Assembly (NCBI RefSeq): GCF_000269805.1
Contig: NZ_JH711481.1
Location: forward strand, 1,737,789 to 1,801,788
Source: Actinomyces massiliensis 4401292
Lineage (GTDB): Bacteria; Actinomycetota; Actinomycetes; Actinomycetales; Actinomycetaceae
Length of the DNA stretch: 64,000 bases
Direction of reading: 5' to 3'
Below, piece after piece: positions 26,125 to 33,979 of this stretch. Each line of letters begins with the position of its first letter. Positions within the stretch are counted from its first letter, which is position 1. Both the position numbers and the translations under genes were made by a program. The notes beneath the pieces were generated by a model. The model was given only the letters and a program-made list of their open reading frames with translations. It was not told the DNA's origin and did not search any database.

Positions 26125-27135
26125 TCAGGCGGCGGGAGCGGCTGCGCGGTCATGACCGTGGTCATGACCATGATCATGACCGACGAGCTGGGCGAAGATC
26201 TCCTCCAGGCTGAGCGCCATCACGCCGATGTGGCCGGCCGGGGTGGCGGTGAGCAGGAGCCGGGCGACGTCGTCCGGGGCACTGGTGCGCAGCTCCAGGT
26301 GCGAGCCGTGGACCTCCATTCCCAGCAGGGAGTCGGCTACGGGTGCGAGAACGGCGCGCAGCTCCGCCTCACCGCTCAGACCCAGCCAGGTCGCGGTCAC
26401 CGTGGTGCCCTCTCCCAGCGCCCGTACCTCGTCCACCGATCCCTCGGCGACCAGGCGGCCGCGGTCGATGATGATGATGCGGTCGGCGACGTCGGCGGCC
26501 TCCTGCAGATAGTGGGTGGCGAAGAGGATCGCCCGGCCCTGCGCCGTCTCCCGCCGCATCATCTCCCAGAAGGCGGCGCGGGCGGTCGGGTCCATGCCGG
26601 TGGTTGGCTCGTCCAGGACCAGCAGCTCGGGCTGGGCCAGGAGCGCCAGCGCCAGGCGAACGCGCTGGATCTCGCCGCCGGAGCACTGGGAGATCTTCCT
26701 GCGGAGCAGCCCCTCCAGCCTGGTCTGGGCGATCACCGATTCGATGTCGGGTATGCGCAGCTGGAGGGAGGCGATGATGTCGAGGGTCTGGCGCACCGTG
26801 AAGGAGGGGTTGAGCCCATCGGCCTGGAGGACCGCGCCGACGCGTCCTGCCCGCACCGCCTCCCGCGGGGCGACGCCCAGGACGGCGGCGGTGCCGGCGT
26901 CGGGGCGGGTGAAGCCGAGGACGACGTCGAGGGTGGTGGACTTGCCGGCGCCGTTCGGTCCCAGGAAGGCGACGACCTCGCCGGGGGCGACCGTCAGGTC
27001 CAGGGAGTCCACGGCGACGACGGGGCCGAAGGTTTTGCGCAGACCGCGCACGCGGACGGCCGGCTTGTCGGGGGTCGGGCCGGCCGGGCCGGCCGCGGCG
27101 CCTGTCATGACGGGGGAGGCGGGTGTGCTGCTCAT
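26125..27135 (-). CDS. ABC transporter ATP-binding protein with His/Asp-rich tail
   Basis: A 336-residue ATPase of the drug-resistance (DrrA/CcmA-like) type. Walker A is FLGPNGAGKSTTLDVV, the signature is QCSGGEIQRVRLALALL, Walker B is LLVLDEPTTGMDP, and the H-loop is FATHYLQEAADVAD. The last residues read GHDHGHDHGHD, an unusual histidine/aspartate cluster that might bind divalent metal or may only reflect a short tandem repeat. It is first gene of the minus-strand set ATPase-permease-kinase-regulator. The palindrome TGACA-GG-TGTCA (27195-27206), about 60 nt upstream of the start, may be a regulator site. Confidence 0.93.
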   Translation of the reverse strand: MSSTPASPVMTGAAAGPAGPTPDKPAVRVRGLRKTFGPVVAVDSLDLTVAPGEVVAFLGPNGAGKSTTLDVVLGFTRPDAGTAAVLGVAPREAVRAGRVGAVLQADGLNPSFTVRQTLDIIASLQLRIPDIESVIAQTRLEGLLRRKISQCSGGEIQRVRLALALLAQPELLVLDEPTTGMDPTARAAFWEMMRRETAQGRAILFATHYLQEAADVADRIIIIDRGRLVAEGSVDEVRALGEGTTVTATWLGLSGEAELRAVLAPVADSLLGMEVHGSHLELRTSAPDDVARLLLTATPAGHIGVMALSLEEIFAQLVGHDHGHDHGHDRAAAPAA

Positions 27136-27194
27136 GCCCTGAGCGTCGCCCCGACCGGTTTCGCCCGGTACTGAGCGCTATCACCGGCTTGGCG

Positions 27195-27206
27195 TGACAG
27201 GTGTCA
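27195..27206 (-). promoter_or_regulatory. palindrome upstream of the ATPase-permease-kinase-regulator operon
   Basis: TGACA and TGTCA arms around GG, 60 nt before the ATPase start and in the divergent region with the AGCS gene. A plausible operator for the operon's own regulator; position is the only evidence. Confidence 0.3.
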
Positions 27207-27224
27207 TATGAGCGTCCGGGACCG

Positions 27225-27349
27225 TATTCCCGGTAATCCCGGTATTCCCGAAGCTCCCGGATACGGACGCCCCGCGCCGTCGGGGAAGGGGGGGGCGCCC
27301 CGCGCCGAGAGCACGAGCACGCCTGGCGGACGCCCCGCGCCGTCGGGGA
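27225..27349. repeat. short tandem and direct repeats upstream of the AGCS symporter gene
   Basis: Four 9-bp units (TATTCCCGG type) occupy 27225-27260. A 22-bp direct repeat (core GACGCCCCGCGCCGTCGGGG) occurs at 27265-27286 and 27328-27349, 63 bp apart, each able to form a short CCCCG/CGGGG hairpin. No gene is seen in this 265-bp divergent region. Confidence 0.8.
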
Positions 27350-27400
27350 GGGCATCCTGTACTGTCGGGCGCGCCCCACTCCCGATCGATGGAGGCCCTC

Positions 27401-28927
27401 GTGTCCGCTGCGCTGCCCGTTCTGGCAGGAACCGACCTCACGGAGGGCCTGTCCGCATTCGAGGAGCTCGTCTCCGGGAAGATCCTCATCTGGGTCCTGC
27501 TCGGCGCCGGCCTGTACCTGACGATCCGCACGCGCGGCGTCCAGATGCGCCTGTTCTCCCGGGCGGTTCATCTGGTTGCGCGCTCGCGCCACCAGCGCGG
27601 CAGCCTGTCGAGCTTCCAGGCCTTCGTCATCGGGCTGGGAGGACGCGTGGGAACCGGCAATATCGCGGGGGTCGCGCTCGCGGTGACCCTGGGCGGCCCC
27701 GGGGCCCTGTTCTGGATGTGGGTGGTGGCCCTGCTCGGCATGGCGACCTCCTTCGCGGAGTCGACGCTCGCCCAGGTCTTCAAGGTGCGCAGCGCCGATG
27801 GCATCTTCCGCGGCGGCCCCGCCTATTACATGCAGCGCGGCCTGGGCCTGAGGGGCGGCAGCGGCCTCAGTCGGCTCGGCCGGATCATGGGCGTCGTCTT
27901 CGCCGCCATGCTGGTCTTCTCCTACGGCCTGATCTTCCCCATGGTCCAGTCCAACACCATCGCCCTGACCCTCCAGGAGGGCCACGGCGTCGGGACGACG
28001 GTGACGGCGATCGCCCTGATGGCCATCACCGCTCCGATCCTGCTCTCCGGCATGCGTGTGGTCGCCCGGGTGACCGAATGGCTCGTGCCGCTCATGGCGG
28101 TGGCCTATCTCGGCGTCGTCCTCGTGGTCATCATCGTCTCGGCGCCGCGGGTGCCCGGGGTGCTTGTCGACATCGTGGCCGGCGCCTTCCACCTCAAGGC
28201 GGGCCTGGCCGGCACGGCGGGCGGCTTCTTCGCCACCTTCCTGAACGGCACCAAGCGCGGCCTGTTCTCCAACGAGGCCGGCCAGGGCTCCTCGCCCAAC
28301 GGCGCCGCCACCGCCGATGTCGCCCACCCCGTCACCCAGGGACTCATCCAAGCCCTCGGCGTCTTCATCGACACGATCGTCATCTGCACGGCCACGGGAC
28401 TGACCGTGCTGCTCGCCTCGCCGCAGGTCTACACCCCCGGGGTGGAACCCGAGTGGGCCGAGACCACGCTGGTCCAGCATGCGCTGGCGGACGCCCTGCC
28501 CGGGGGCTGGGTCGTCGGCTTCATGACCTTCGTGGTCTTCACCTTCGCCTATTCCAGCGTGCTCGGATACTCAGCCTTCGCCGAGATCAACGTCTCCTAC
28601 CTCGGCGGGGGCCGCACCTCGAGCGTGATCCTGCGCCTGGCCATGACGGCCGCCACCGGACTGGGCGCCGTCGTCGCCCTGGAACTGGCGTGGGTCATGG
28701 CCGACATCGCCCTGGCTCTCATGACGATCCTCAATCTCGTCGCCGTCCTGTGGCTGAGCCGCTGGGTCTTCGCCACTCTGGGCGATTACGACGGGCAGCG
28801 GGCCCGGGGCGTCGCGGAGCCGGCCTTCGTGGCGTCCGGCAACCCGCTGCTGCCCCGCGAGCTGCCCGGAGACGTGTGGACCGCCGAGCGCGCCGCCGCT
28901 CGCGTGGTCAGCCTCGACGAGGCCTGA
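27401..28927 (+). CDS. alanine/glycine:cation symporter (AGCS family)
   Basis: A roughly 508-residue sodium- or proton-coupled amino-acid importer with about eleven membrane helices. Family hallmarks are present: GLGGRVGTGNIAGVALAVTLGGPGALFWMWV near the N-terminus, RGGPAYYMQRGLG, and KRGLFSNEAGQGSSPNGAAT, then TVLLA. GTG 27401 is preferred because GGAGG is 5 nt upstream; ATG 27389 is in frame and would place that GGAGG inside the gene. It stands alone between a divergent ABC operon and a convergent gene. Alanine or glycine as substrate follows from the family. Confidence 0.93.
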   Translation: MSAALPVLAGTDLTEGLSAFEELVSGKILIWVLLGAGLYLTIRTRGVQMRLFSRAVHLVARSRHQRGSLSSFQAFVIGLGGRVGTGNIAGVALAVTLGGPGALFWMWVVALLGMATSFAESTLAQVFKVRSADGIFRGGPAYYMQRGLGLRGGSGLSRLGRIMGVVFAAMLVFSYGLIFPMVQSNTIALTLQEGHGVGTTVTAIALMAITAPILLSGMRVVARVTEWLVPLMAVAYLGVVLVVIIVSAPRVPGVLVDIVAGAFHLKAGLAGTAGGFFATFLNGTKRGLFSNEAGQGSSPNGAATADVAHPVTQGLIQALGVFIDTIVICTATGLTVLLASPQVYTPGVEPEWAETTLVQHALADALPGGWVVGFMTFVVFTFAYSSVLGYSAFAEINVSYLGGGRTSSVILRLAMTAATGLGAVVALELAWVMADIALALMTILNLVAVLWLSRWVFATLGDYDGQRARGVAEPAFVASGNPLLPRELPGDVWTAERAAARVVSLDEA

Positions 28928-28974
28928 GGCGGAGCAGTCCGGGGCCGGCAGAGCTGCTGAGCTGTTCAGCGGGC

Positions 28975-30618
28975 TCAGCCGGGAGGCGCGTAGGCTGCCA
29001 GGCCGCCGTCCTCGACCGCTATGAGGAGGTCCGCGCGCGCGACAACGGTGTGGGCGCGACGTCCGTACAGCGATTCCCCCTCGGGGACGACGCTCTTCTT
29101 CTCACGATCGATAATGCGCACGCGACCGCTCATGGAGCCGTAGCTCATGATCAGATATCGCTCACTCACCGCTGCGGTGACGTCACCCGCATTCATCGGT
29201 GACGACCTCGTATCGTTGTCTGTGCCGGGTATCGCGTGCTGGTCGAGTTCGCAGGTGTTGGGCCTGCAATCGAAGATGAGCGAGGCCCACGAGACGTCCC
29301 CTGACGCCAGTGCGTCCCTGTACTGATTGAGGGAGGGGAGGCCGGAACCGGAGTCCGTGAGCAGCAGCGCGTACGCGTACTGGGAGGCGGTGTAGGTCTC
29401 CTTCTCGGTGCCATCGGGCTCTAGAGCTGTGATCGGCCGTTGGGCACCTTGTGCGGCTCCGAGCTGGAGCCATCCATCGTCGGCGGGAGCGAAAAGCTTG
29501 TCCCCGTCCTCCTCGGGAAGGGTGGTCCCGATGCCCCCATCCTCCAGGGAGACGAATGCAATGGAGTCCGCACGCGCATTCGTATCTCTGACTCTCGCCA
29601 AGGCATAACCGGTGCTGGTATTCCCGGTGATGCCGTAGCGGTCGAAGCGAGGAAGATGATTCCCGGGCAAGGTGACGGGGCCCCAGCGCTGGGTCAGGAC
29701 TGGACCGCTGGAATCCCAACCTGCGCAGACAGACGAGGTGCTGCAGGTGATGATGAGGTCGTCTGTGACCAGGACCGGGTGCGACTCGCCCCAGGGCGCC
29801 TCCGTCACCTCGCCGGTGGCCGGGTCGATGAGGCTCCCATCCGTGACGGCAACCGAGGAGGTCAGGCCCTTCAGCTCACCGGCCGAGGTCGACCACAGCT
29901 CCTGGGGTCGGCCGTTGGTGAGGCTGTATCCACGCAGTCTGCTCTTTTGGTTGTTGCTCTTATCCCAGTCGTAGACCACGAGATAGTCGTCATTGGCGTA
30001 GGTGCTGATGGTGGCGTCACTGCCGATCCCGAGGTCGATGCTCCAGGCCTGCTTCCACGAGTCGGCCGAAGCCGTTGGGGTCGGCGATGCGCTGCGGGTG
30101 TGTCGCGGCGTGGGGGCGGGGTGCGGTGCGGCGGCCCTCGTCGTCCTCGATCCTCCTGCTGAGGTCCGAGTGCTGTCGCCCTGCAGGTCGTCAAGGGCGC
30201 CGGCTGCGACGAGGACGACGATGATCGCAACCACCGAGACGACGAAGAACACGGAGCCCTGATCGAGACTCCCGAGCGGCCCCCGCGCTCGTTCCGGGCG
30301 CTGAGGGGGTCTCCTCGTCGGCAGGGTCTTGGAAGAGTACTTGGAGGGGACCTTGTAAAGACTCTTCGAAGGACGCGCCCTACTGGTCGGGCGTCGGGGA
30401 GTTTCCGGGGTCGGCTCGGTGCCGAGGACCTGGTCAATGCCGGTGGGGGCGGGCTCGCCCGCGGATGTCGTGTGATCCGGTCTGGGCATTGCCCGGCCCG
30501 GGCGTCGGAAAAGGGAGGATCCGGATGCGCTGTGCGCCGATTGCGCTGATCCCGGTGGGCGGATGGAGGTCGGCGCGCCAGGGGGACGGATGCCGAAGGG
30601 CGTCACAGATAGAAGCAT
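28975..30618 (-). CDS. membrane-anchored protein with probable beta-propeller extracellular domain
   Basis: A protein of up to 547 residues. The N-terminal roughly 120 residues are Pro/Arg/Ser-rich and cytoplasmic, followed by one transmembrane helix (about 122-144, FFVVSVVAIIVVLVAAGAL), a Thr/Pro/Ser linker and a roughly 370-residue extracellular part with repeated beta-strand units (for example LVVYDWDK, LRGYSLTNG, LIDPATGEV, VLVTDDLIITC), like PQQ-type propellers. Two Cys near the middle and two later could form disulfides. ATG 30489 is an alternative start; neither has a clear ribosome site. It converges on the AGCS gene and diverges from rpsP. Function unknown. Confidence 0.8.
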   Translation of the reverse strand: MLLSVTPFGIRPPGAPTSIRPPGSAQSAHSASGSSLFRRPGRAMPRPDHTTSAGEPAPTGIDQVLGTEPTPETPRRPTSRARPSKSLYKVPSKYSSKTLPTRRPPQRPERARGPLGSLDQGSVFFVVSVVAIIVVLVAAGALDDLQGDSTRTSAGGSRTTRAAAPHPAPTPRHTRSASPTPTASADSWKQAWSIDLGIGSDATISTYANDDYLVVYDWDKSNNQKSRLRGYSLTNGRPQELWSTSAGELKGLTSSVAVTDGSLIDPATGEVTEAPWGESHPVLVTDDLIITCSTSSVCAGWDSSGPVLTQRWGPVTLPGNHLPRFDRYGITGNTSTGYALARVRDTNARADSIAFVSLEDGGIGTTLPEEDGDKLFAPADDGWLQLGAAQGAQRPITALEPDGTEKETYTASQYAYALLLTDSGSGLPSLNQYRDALASGDVSWASLIFDCRPNTCELDQHAIPGTDNDTRSSPMNAGDVTAAVSERYLIMSYGSMSGRVRIIDREKKSVVPEGESLYGRRAHTVVARADLLIAVEDGGLAAYAPPG

Positions 30619-30886
30619 GACCGATGCGTCTTGTGACTCGCCAGCTCTTTCTCACAGGTTGTAATTGGTGGTGTGGGTGGTTTGTGGGGGATCTCGCAGG
30701 GGGTGTGGGGGTGGGGGTGTGTGGTTGTGGGTGGGGGTGGTCTGGCATGATGGGTGGGTTGTTTGCGGCTGTGTGCGGTCCCTCTCCTGTGCGTGGTCGT
30801 GGTTGGTAGGTTGTGCGTCGCGGGCTGTTGCTTGATCCTCACCGGTGGGTGGCGTGCGCCGTCCTGGTTTGAGGAGTTTGTCTACT

Positions 30887-31336
30887 GTGGCAGTCAAGAT
30901 TCGCCTGAAGCGCATCGGTAAGAAGTTTTCGCCGGTGTATCGGGTGGTGGTGCTCGATGCGCGTAAGAAGCGTGATGGGCGTGTGATTGAGGAGATCGGG
31001 TTGTATGACCCGATGCAGGAGCCGTCGTTGATTCGTGTTGATTCCGAGCGGGTGCGGTATTGGTTGGGTGTGGGTGCTCAGCCTTCGGAGACGGTGCATC
31101 GTTTGTTGAAGATCACGGGTGATTATCAGGCGTTCAAGGGGTTGCCTGTGCCTGAGGGCAAGTTGCGTCTCAAGGATGAGGGTGCGGCTGCGCGGGCGCG
31201 GTTGGATGCGATTCGGTTGGCTGATGATGATGCGCAGAAGCGTAAGGCTGCGGCCTCCGCCCAGGCCCAGGCTGAGCAGGTCGAGCAGGCTGGGCAGGCT
31301 CAGGAGGCTGGGTCTGAGGTGGTTGAGGGGGTCTGA
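30887..31336 (+). CDS. rpsP: 30S ribosomal protein S16
   Basis: S16 stabilises the 5' domain of 16S rRNA. The conserved core [13 protein letters not shown] ... [25 protein letters not shown] is complete. GTG 30887 has GAGGAG about 10 nt upstream and matches the family start. At 149 residues it is longer than E. coli S16 (82) by an Ala/Gln/Glu-rich tail, as in many actinobacteria. The codon use is strikingly different from the neighbours: T-ending codons (GTT, CGT, GAT, GGT, TTG) are frequent and the strand is G/T-rich. First gene of the rpsP-khpA-rimM-trmD run. Confidence 0.96.
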   Translation: MAVKIRLKRIGKKFSPVYRVVVLDARKKRDGRVIEEIGLYDPMQEPSLIRVDSERVRYWLGVGAQPSETVHRLLKITGDYQAFKGLPVPEGKLRLKDEGAAARARLDAIRLADDDAQKRKAAASAQAQAEQVEQAGQAQEAGSEVVEGV

Positions 31337-31341
31337 GGCTG

Positions 31342-31578
31342 GTGTTGGCCGAGGCGTTGGAGCATTTGGTGCGTGGGATTGTGGATCGTCCGGATGGTGT
31401 GTCGGTGGTTTCGCGGTCGTTGCGTCGTGGTCAGGTGTTGGAGGTGCGAGTCAATCCCTCTGATCTGGGGCGAGTGATCGGTCGTTCAGGGCGCACGGCC
31501 CGAGCCCTGCGCACAGTGATCGGAGCCGTAGCCCAAGCCCCGGTCCGCGTCGACGTCATCGACACCGACCGCCACTAA
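31342..31578 (+). CDS. khpA: KH-domain RNA-binding protein KhpA
   Basis: A 78-residue single-KH protein, found between rpsP and rimM in most Gram-positive bacteria, that binds RNA and pairs with KhpB to affect cell division and elongation. The GxxG loop is in LGRVIGRSGRTARALR. GTG 31342 lies 5 nt after the rpsP stop, so the two are coupled. Base composition changes within the gene: the first two thirds are G/T-rich like rpsP and the end (from about 31480) is C/A-rich. Confidence 0.93.
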   Translation: MLAEALEHLVRGIVDRPDGVSVVSRSLRRGQVLEVRVNPSDLGRVIGRSGRTARALRTVIGAVAQAPVRVDVIDTDRH

Positions 31579-31754
31579 CCCCACCCCCAAACACCAACCA
31601 ACCCGGCCCACACCAACCCCAAACCCACCGGCACTTTCAGGCGCATTGAGACGGTTGCATGGCTGCCATTGGCAGGCGCTTCGGCGTAGGCCGCCGCTGG
31701 CGCGATATGGCTCTGCTCGGTGGGGCTCGAGTAGATGCGCCCGTGATTCTCGGG

Positions 31755-31785
31755 CCGGTGGCGGGGCCGATGGCCCCGTCGCCGG
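31755..31785 (+). terminator. G+C-rich hairpin between khpA and rimM
   Basis: A 14-bp near-perfect stem (31755-31768 with 31772-31785) and a GAT loop, in a 257-bp gap that otherwise holds no gene. It may end the rpsP-khpA transcript. rimM has its own apparent -10 box 60 bp later. Confidence 0.5.
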
Positions 31786-31823
31786 TGGGGCGAGACGCCC
31801 AGCCATGTGACCGCGGTGCGCGA

Positions 31824-31829
31824 TAGGTT
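31824..31829 (+). promoter_or_regulatory. probable -10 box of a leaderless rimM mRNA
   Basis: TAGGTT ends 6 nt before GTG 31836 and there is no Shine-Dalgarno. The spacing fits a transcript beginning at the start codon. Confidence 0.4.
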
Positions 31830-31835
31830 GGCCCA

Positions 31836-32486
31836 GTGCTGCTCACCGTCGCCGTCATCGGTCCCGCCCATGCCCTCAAGGGGGAGGTGCGTCTCGAGAT
31901 CCGCACCGACGATCCTCGGGGCAGGCTCGCTCCCGGCGCCCGGCTGCCGGTTCAGGCTCCCGACACGCATGAAGGCCGAGGCCACGGAGACTCGGATATC
32001 GACCACCTGACCGTCGCCCGTGTGCGCTTCGACGGCTCCCGCTGGTTCGCCCTCTTCGAGGAGGTTCGCGACCGCACCGCGGCCGAGGCTCTGCGCGGCG
32101 CGCGTCTGCTGGTCGAGACCGACACCGCCGATAGAGGCGCTACCGGCACCGCCGGTCCTGACGGTGCAGACGGTGCAGACGATGAGGATGATGAAGCCTG
32201 GTACGCCCATGAGCTCATCGGTCTGCGGGTCGTCCGCGCTCCGGCCTCGGCCGATGGAGAGTCTCAGCAGCTCGAGCAGCCCCAGCAGCTCGGTGAGGTC
32301 GTCGACCTCGAGCCCGGTGTCGCCCAGGATCGTCTCATCGTGCGCACTCCGGAGGGGGAGCGCGTTGCCGTGCCCTTCGTCGAGGCACTTGTTCCCGAGA
32401 TCGACCCCGATGCGGGCACCATCACCGTAGACCCTCCCGGCGGGCTCTTCCCGGGCGTCGGCAGGGCCGAGGAGGATCGCCGATGA
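31836..32486 (+). CDS. rimM: 16S rRNA processing protein RimM
   Basis: RimM helps mature the 30S head and binds S19. The N-terminal barrel begins LLTVAVIGPAHALKGEVRLEIRTDDP, and the C-terminal PRC-like barrel has AWYAHELIGLRVV and VDLEPGVAQDRLIVRTPEGERVAVPFVEALVPEID. Acidic insertions interrupt both barrels (for example a repeat of Asp-Gly-Ala at 32160-32195), giving 216 residues against about 175 in most species. It overlaps trmD by 4 nt (ATGA), so the pair is coupled. Confidence 0.94.
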   Translation: MLLTVAVIGPAHALKGEVRLEIRTDDPRGRLAPGARLPVQAPDTHEGRGHGDSDIDHLTVARVRFDGSRWFALFEEVRDRTAAEALRGARLLVETDTADRGATGTAGPDGADGADDEDDEAWYAHELIGLRVVRAPASADGESQQLEQPQQLGEVVDLEPGVAQDRLIVRTPEGERVAVPFVEALVPEIDPDAGTITVDPPGGLFPGVGRAEEDRR

Positions 32487-33979
32487 GTCAGGCCCCAGCC
32501 GCGCCGCCCTCCGGCCCTCTGCGCCTCGACGTCGTCACGATCTTCCCCGACTATCTGAGGGCACTGAACCTTTCGCTCGTCGGCAAGGCCGCTGACACCG
32601 GACTCATCGACCTGCACGTTCACGATCTTCGCGAGTGGACCCACGACCGCCACCGCACCGTTGACGACACCCCGCTGGGCGGTGGCGCCGGAATGGTGAT
32701 GAAGCCCGACGTGTGGGGCGAGGCCCTCGACGCCGTCCTGGCCCCGCCTGCGGGCGCTCCGGCGCAAAGCCGTCGGGTCCTCGTCATCCCCGCCCCCTCC
32801 GGAGACACCTTCACCCAACGGACCGCCGAGGATCTCGCCCGGGCCGACCAGGTCGTCTTCGCATGCGGCCGTTACGAGGGCATAGACGCCCGTGTCGCCG
32901 AGCACTACCGGTCCGCCGGTGTCGAGGTGCGCGAACTGTCGATCGGCGACTACGTGCTCAGCGGCGGCGAAGCGGCGACCCTGGTCATGATCGAGGCCGT
33001 CGCCCGCCTGCGCCCGGGAGTGCTGGGCAACCCCGCCTCCGTCGTCGAGGAGTCGCACTCCGAGGCGGGTCTGCTGGAGTACCCGGTCCATACCCGCCCT
33101 GTCGCCTGGCGCGGCCTCGACCTGGCCGTCTCCGCCCCGCATCTGCTGTCGGGCGACCACGCCCGCATCGCCCGTGCGCGCCGTGACCAGTCCATCGCCC
33201 GCACGGTGGCCCGCCGCCCCGACATGATCGAGCGCCTGCACCCCGAGACGCTCGACACCGCCGACCGCACCGCACTGGCGCACCACGGCTGGGTGGTCCC
33301 CACGGGCGCCCAGGGCCCGGTCCAGCTGGTGATACGGCCAGCTCTGGCGGAGGATGCCGAGGACCTGGCCGCCCTGGCGGCGCGCACCTTCCCGGATGCC
33401 TGCCCGCCCTTCGTCCCGCGGGAGCAGATCGCCGTCCATATCGCGTCCACCTTCACCCCTGAGCGCTTCGCCGCCTGGCAGGCCGACCCGCGCGTGGTTC
33501 TCACGGTCGCCGAGCTGCCCGACGGGCTCACGCCGAGCAGGCTCACGGAGAGCGCCGATCCCGCCGATGCCGTCGCCCCGGGCAAGCTCGTCGGCTACAG
33601 CGCCGTGATCATCGAGCGGCCGGACTCCGGGGGCGAGTTCGTCGACGGGCTGGACCCGCGGCCCGACACCGTTGAGATCCCCGCACGTGCCGACGGCAGC
33701 GCCGGAATCGTGGCCGAGCTGTCCAAGGCCTACGTCGATGCCCGTCTGCGCTCCTCCGGCGTCGCCGCGGTGCTTCTGGACGAGGCCATCCGCGATGCCG
33801 CCGCCATGGGCGCCACCGCCCTGTGGCTCGGCACCCACGAGCGCAATCGCCGTGCGCAGAAGGCATACAAGCGGCGCGGCTTCCGCACCGTCGGATCGAG
33901 AATCTACGACGTCGGCGGGCAGGCCTGCCGTGACGTGGTCATGAGCCTGAACCCGCAGGAGGTCCACGATGAGCACTGA
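32483..33979 (+). CDS. trmD: tRNA (guanine-37-N1)-methyltransferase TrmD fused to a C-terminal GNAT acetyltransferase domain
   Basis: Residues 1 to about 270 form a complete TrmD, which methylates G37 of tRNA and prevents frameshifting. Motifs: LDVVTIFPDYL, DDTPLGGGAGMVMKPD (D/E-G loop region), FACGRYEGIDARV and the knot ELSIGDYVLSGGE. From about residue 280, after a short linker, a GNAT-like domain follows (LVIRPALAEDAEDLAALAARTF ... LSKAYVDARLRSSGVAAVLLDEAIRDA ... ERNRRAQKAYKRRGFR), ending at residue 498. TrmD alone is about 240-270 residues. The fusion is one unbroken frame. What the acetyltransferase modifies is unknown. Confidence 0.95.
   Translation: MSQAPAAPPSGPLRLDVVTIFPDYLRALNLSLVGKAADTGLIDLHVHDLREWTHDRHRTVDDTPLGGGAGMVMKPDVWGEALDAVLAPPAGAPAQSRRVLVIPAPSGDTFTQRTAEDLARADQVVFACGRYEGIDARVAEHYRSAGVEVRELSIGDYVLSGGEAATLVMIEAVARLRPGVLGNPASVVEESHSEAGLLEYPVHTRPVAWRGLDLAVSAPHLLSGDHARIARARRDQSIARTVARRPDMIERLHPETLDTADRTALAHHGWVVPTGAQGPVQLVIRPALAEDAEDLAALAARTFPDACPPFVPREQIAVHIASTFTPERFAAWQADPRVVLTVAELPDGLTPSRLTESADPADAVAPGKLVGYSAVIIERPDSGGEFVDGLDPRPDTVEIPARADGSAGIVAELSKAYVDARLRSSGVAAVLLDEAIRDAAAMGATALWLGTHERNRRAQKAYKRRGFRTVGSRIYDVGGQACRDVVMSLNPQEVHDEH

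Noticed and set aside
26369-28480. 703-codon minus-strand frame across the AGCS gene and ABC ATPase
   Set aside because: Shadow frame; both real genes on their own frames show transporter motifs and this one shows none.
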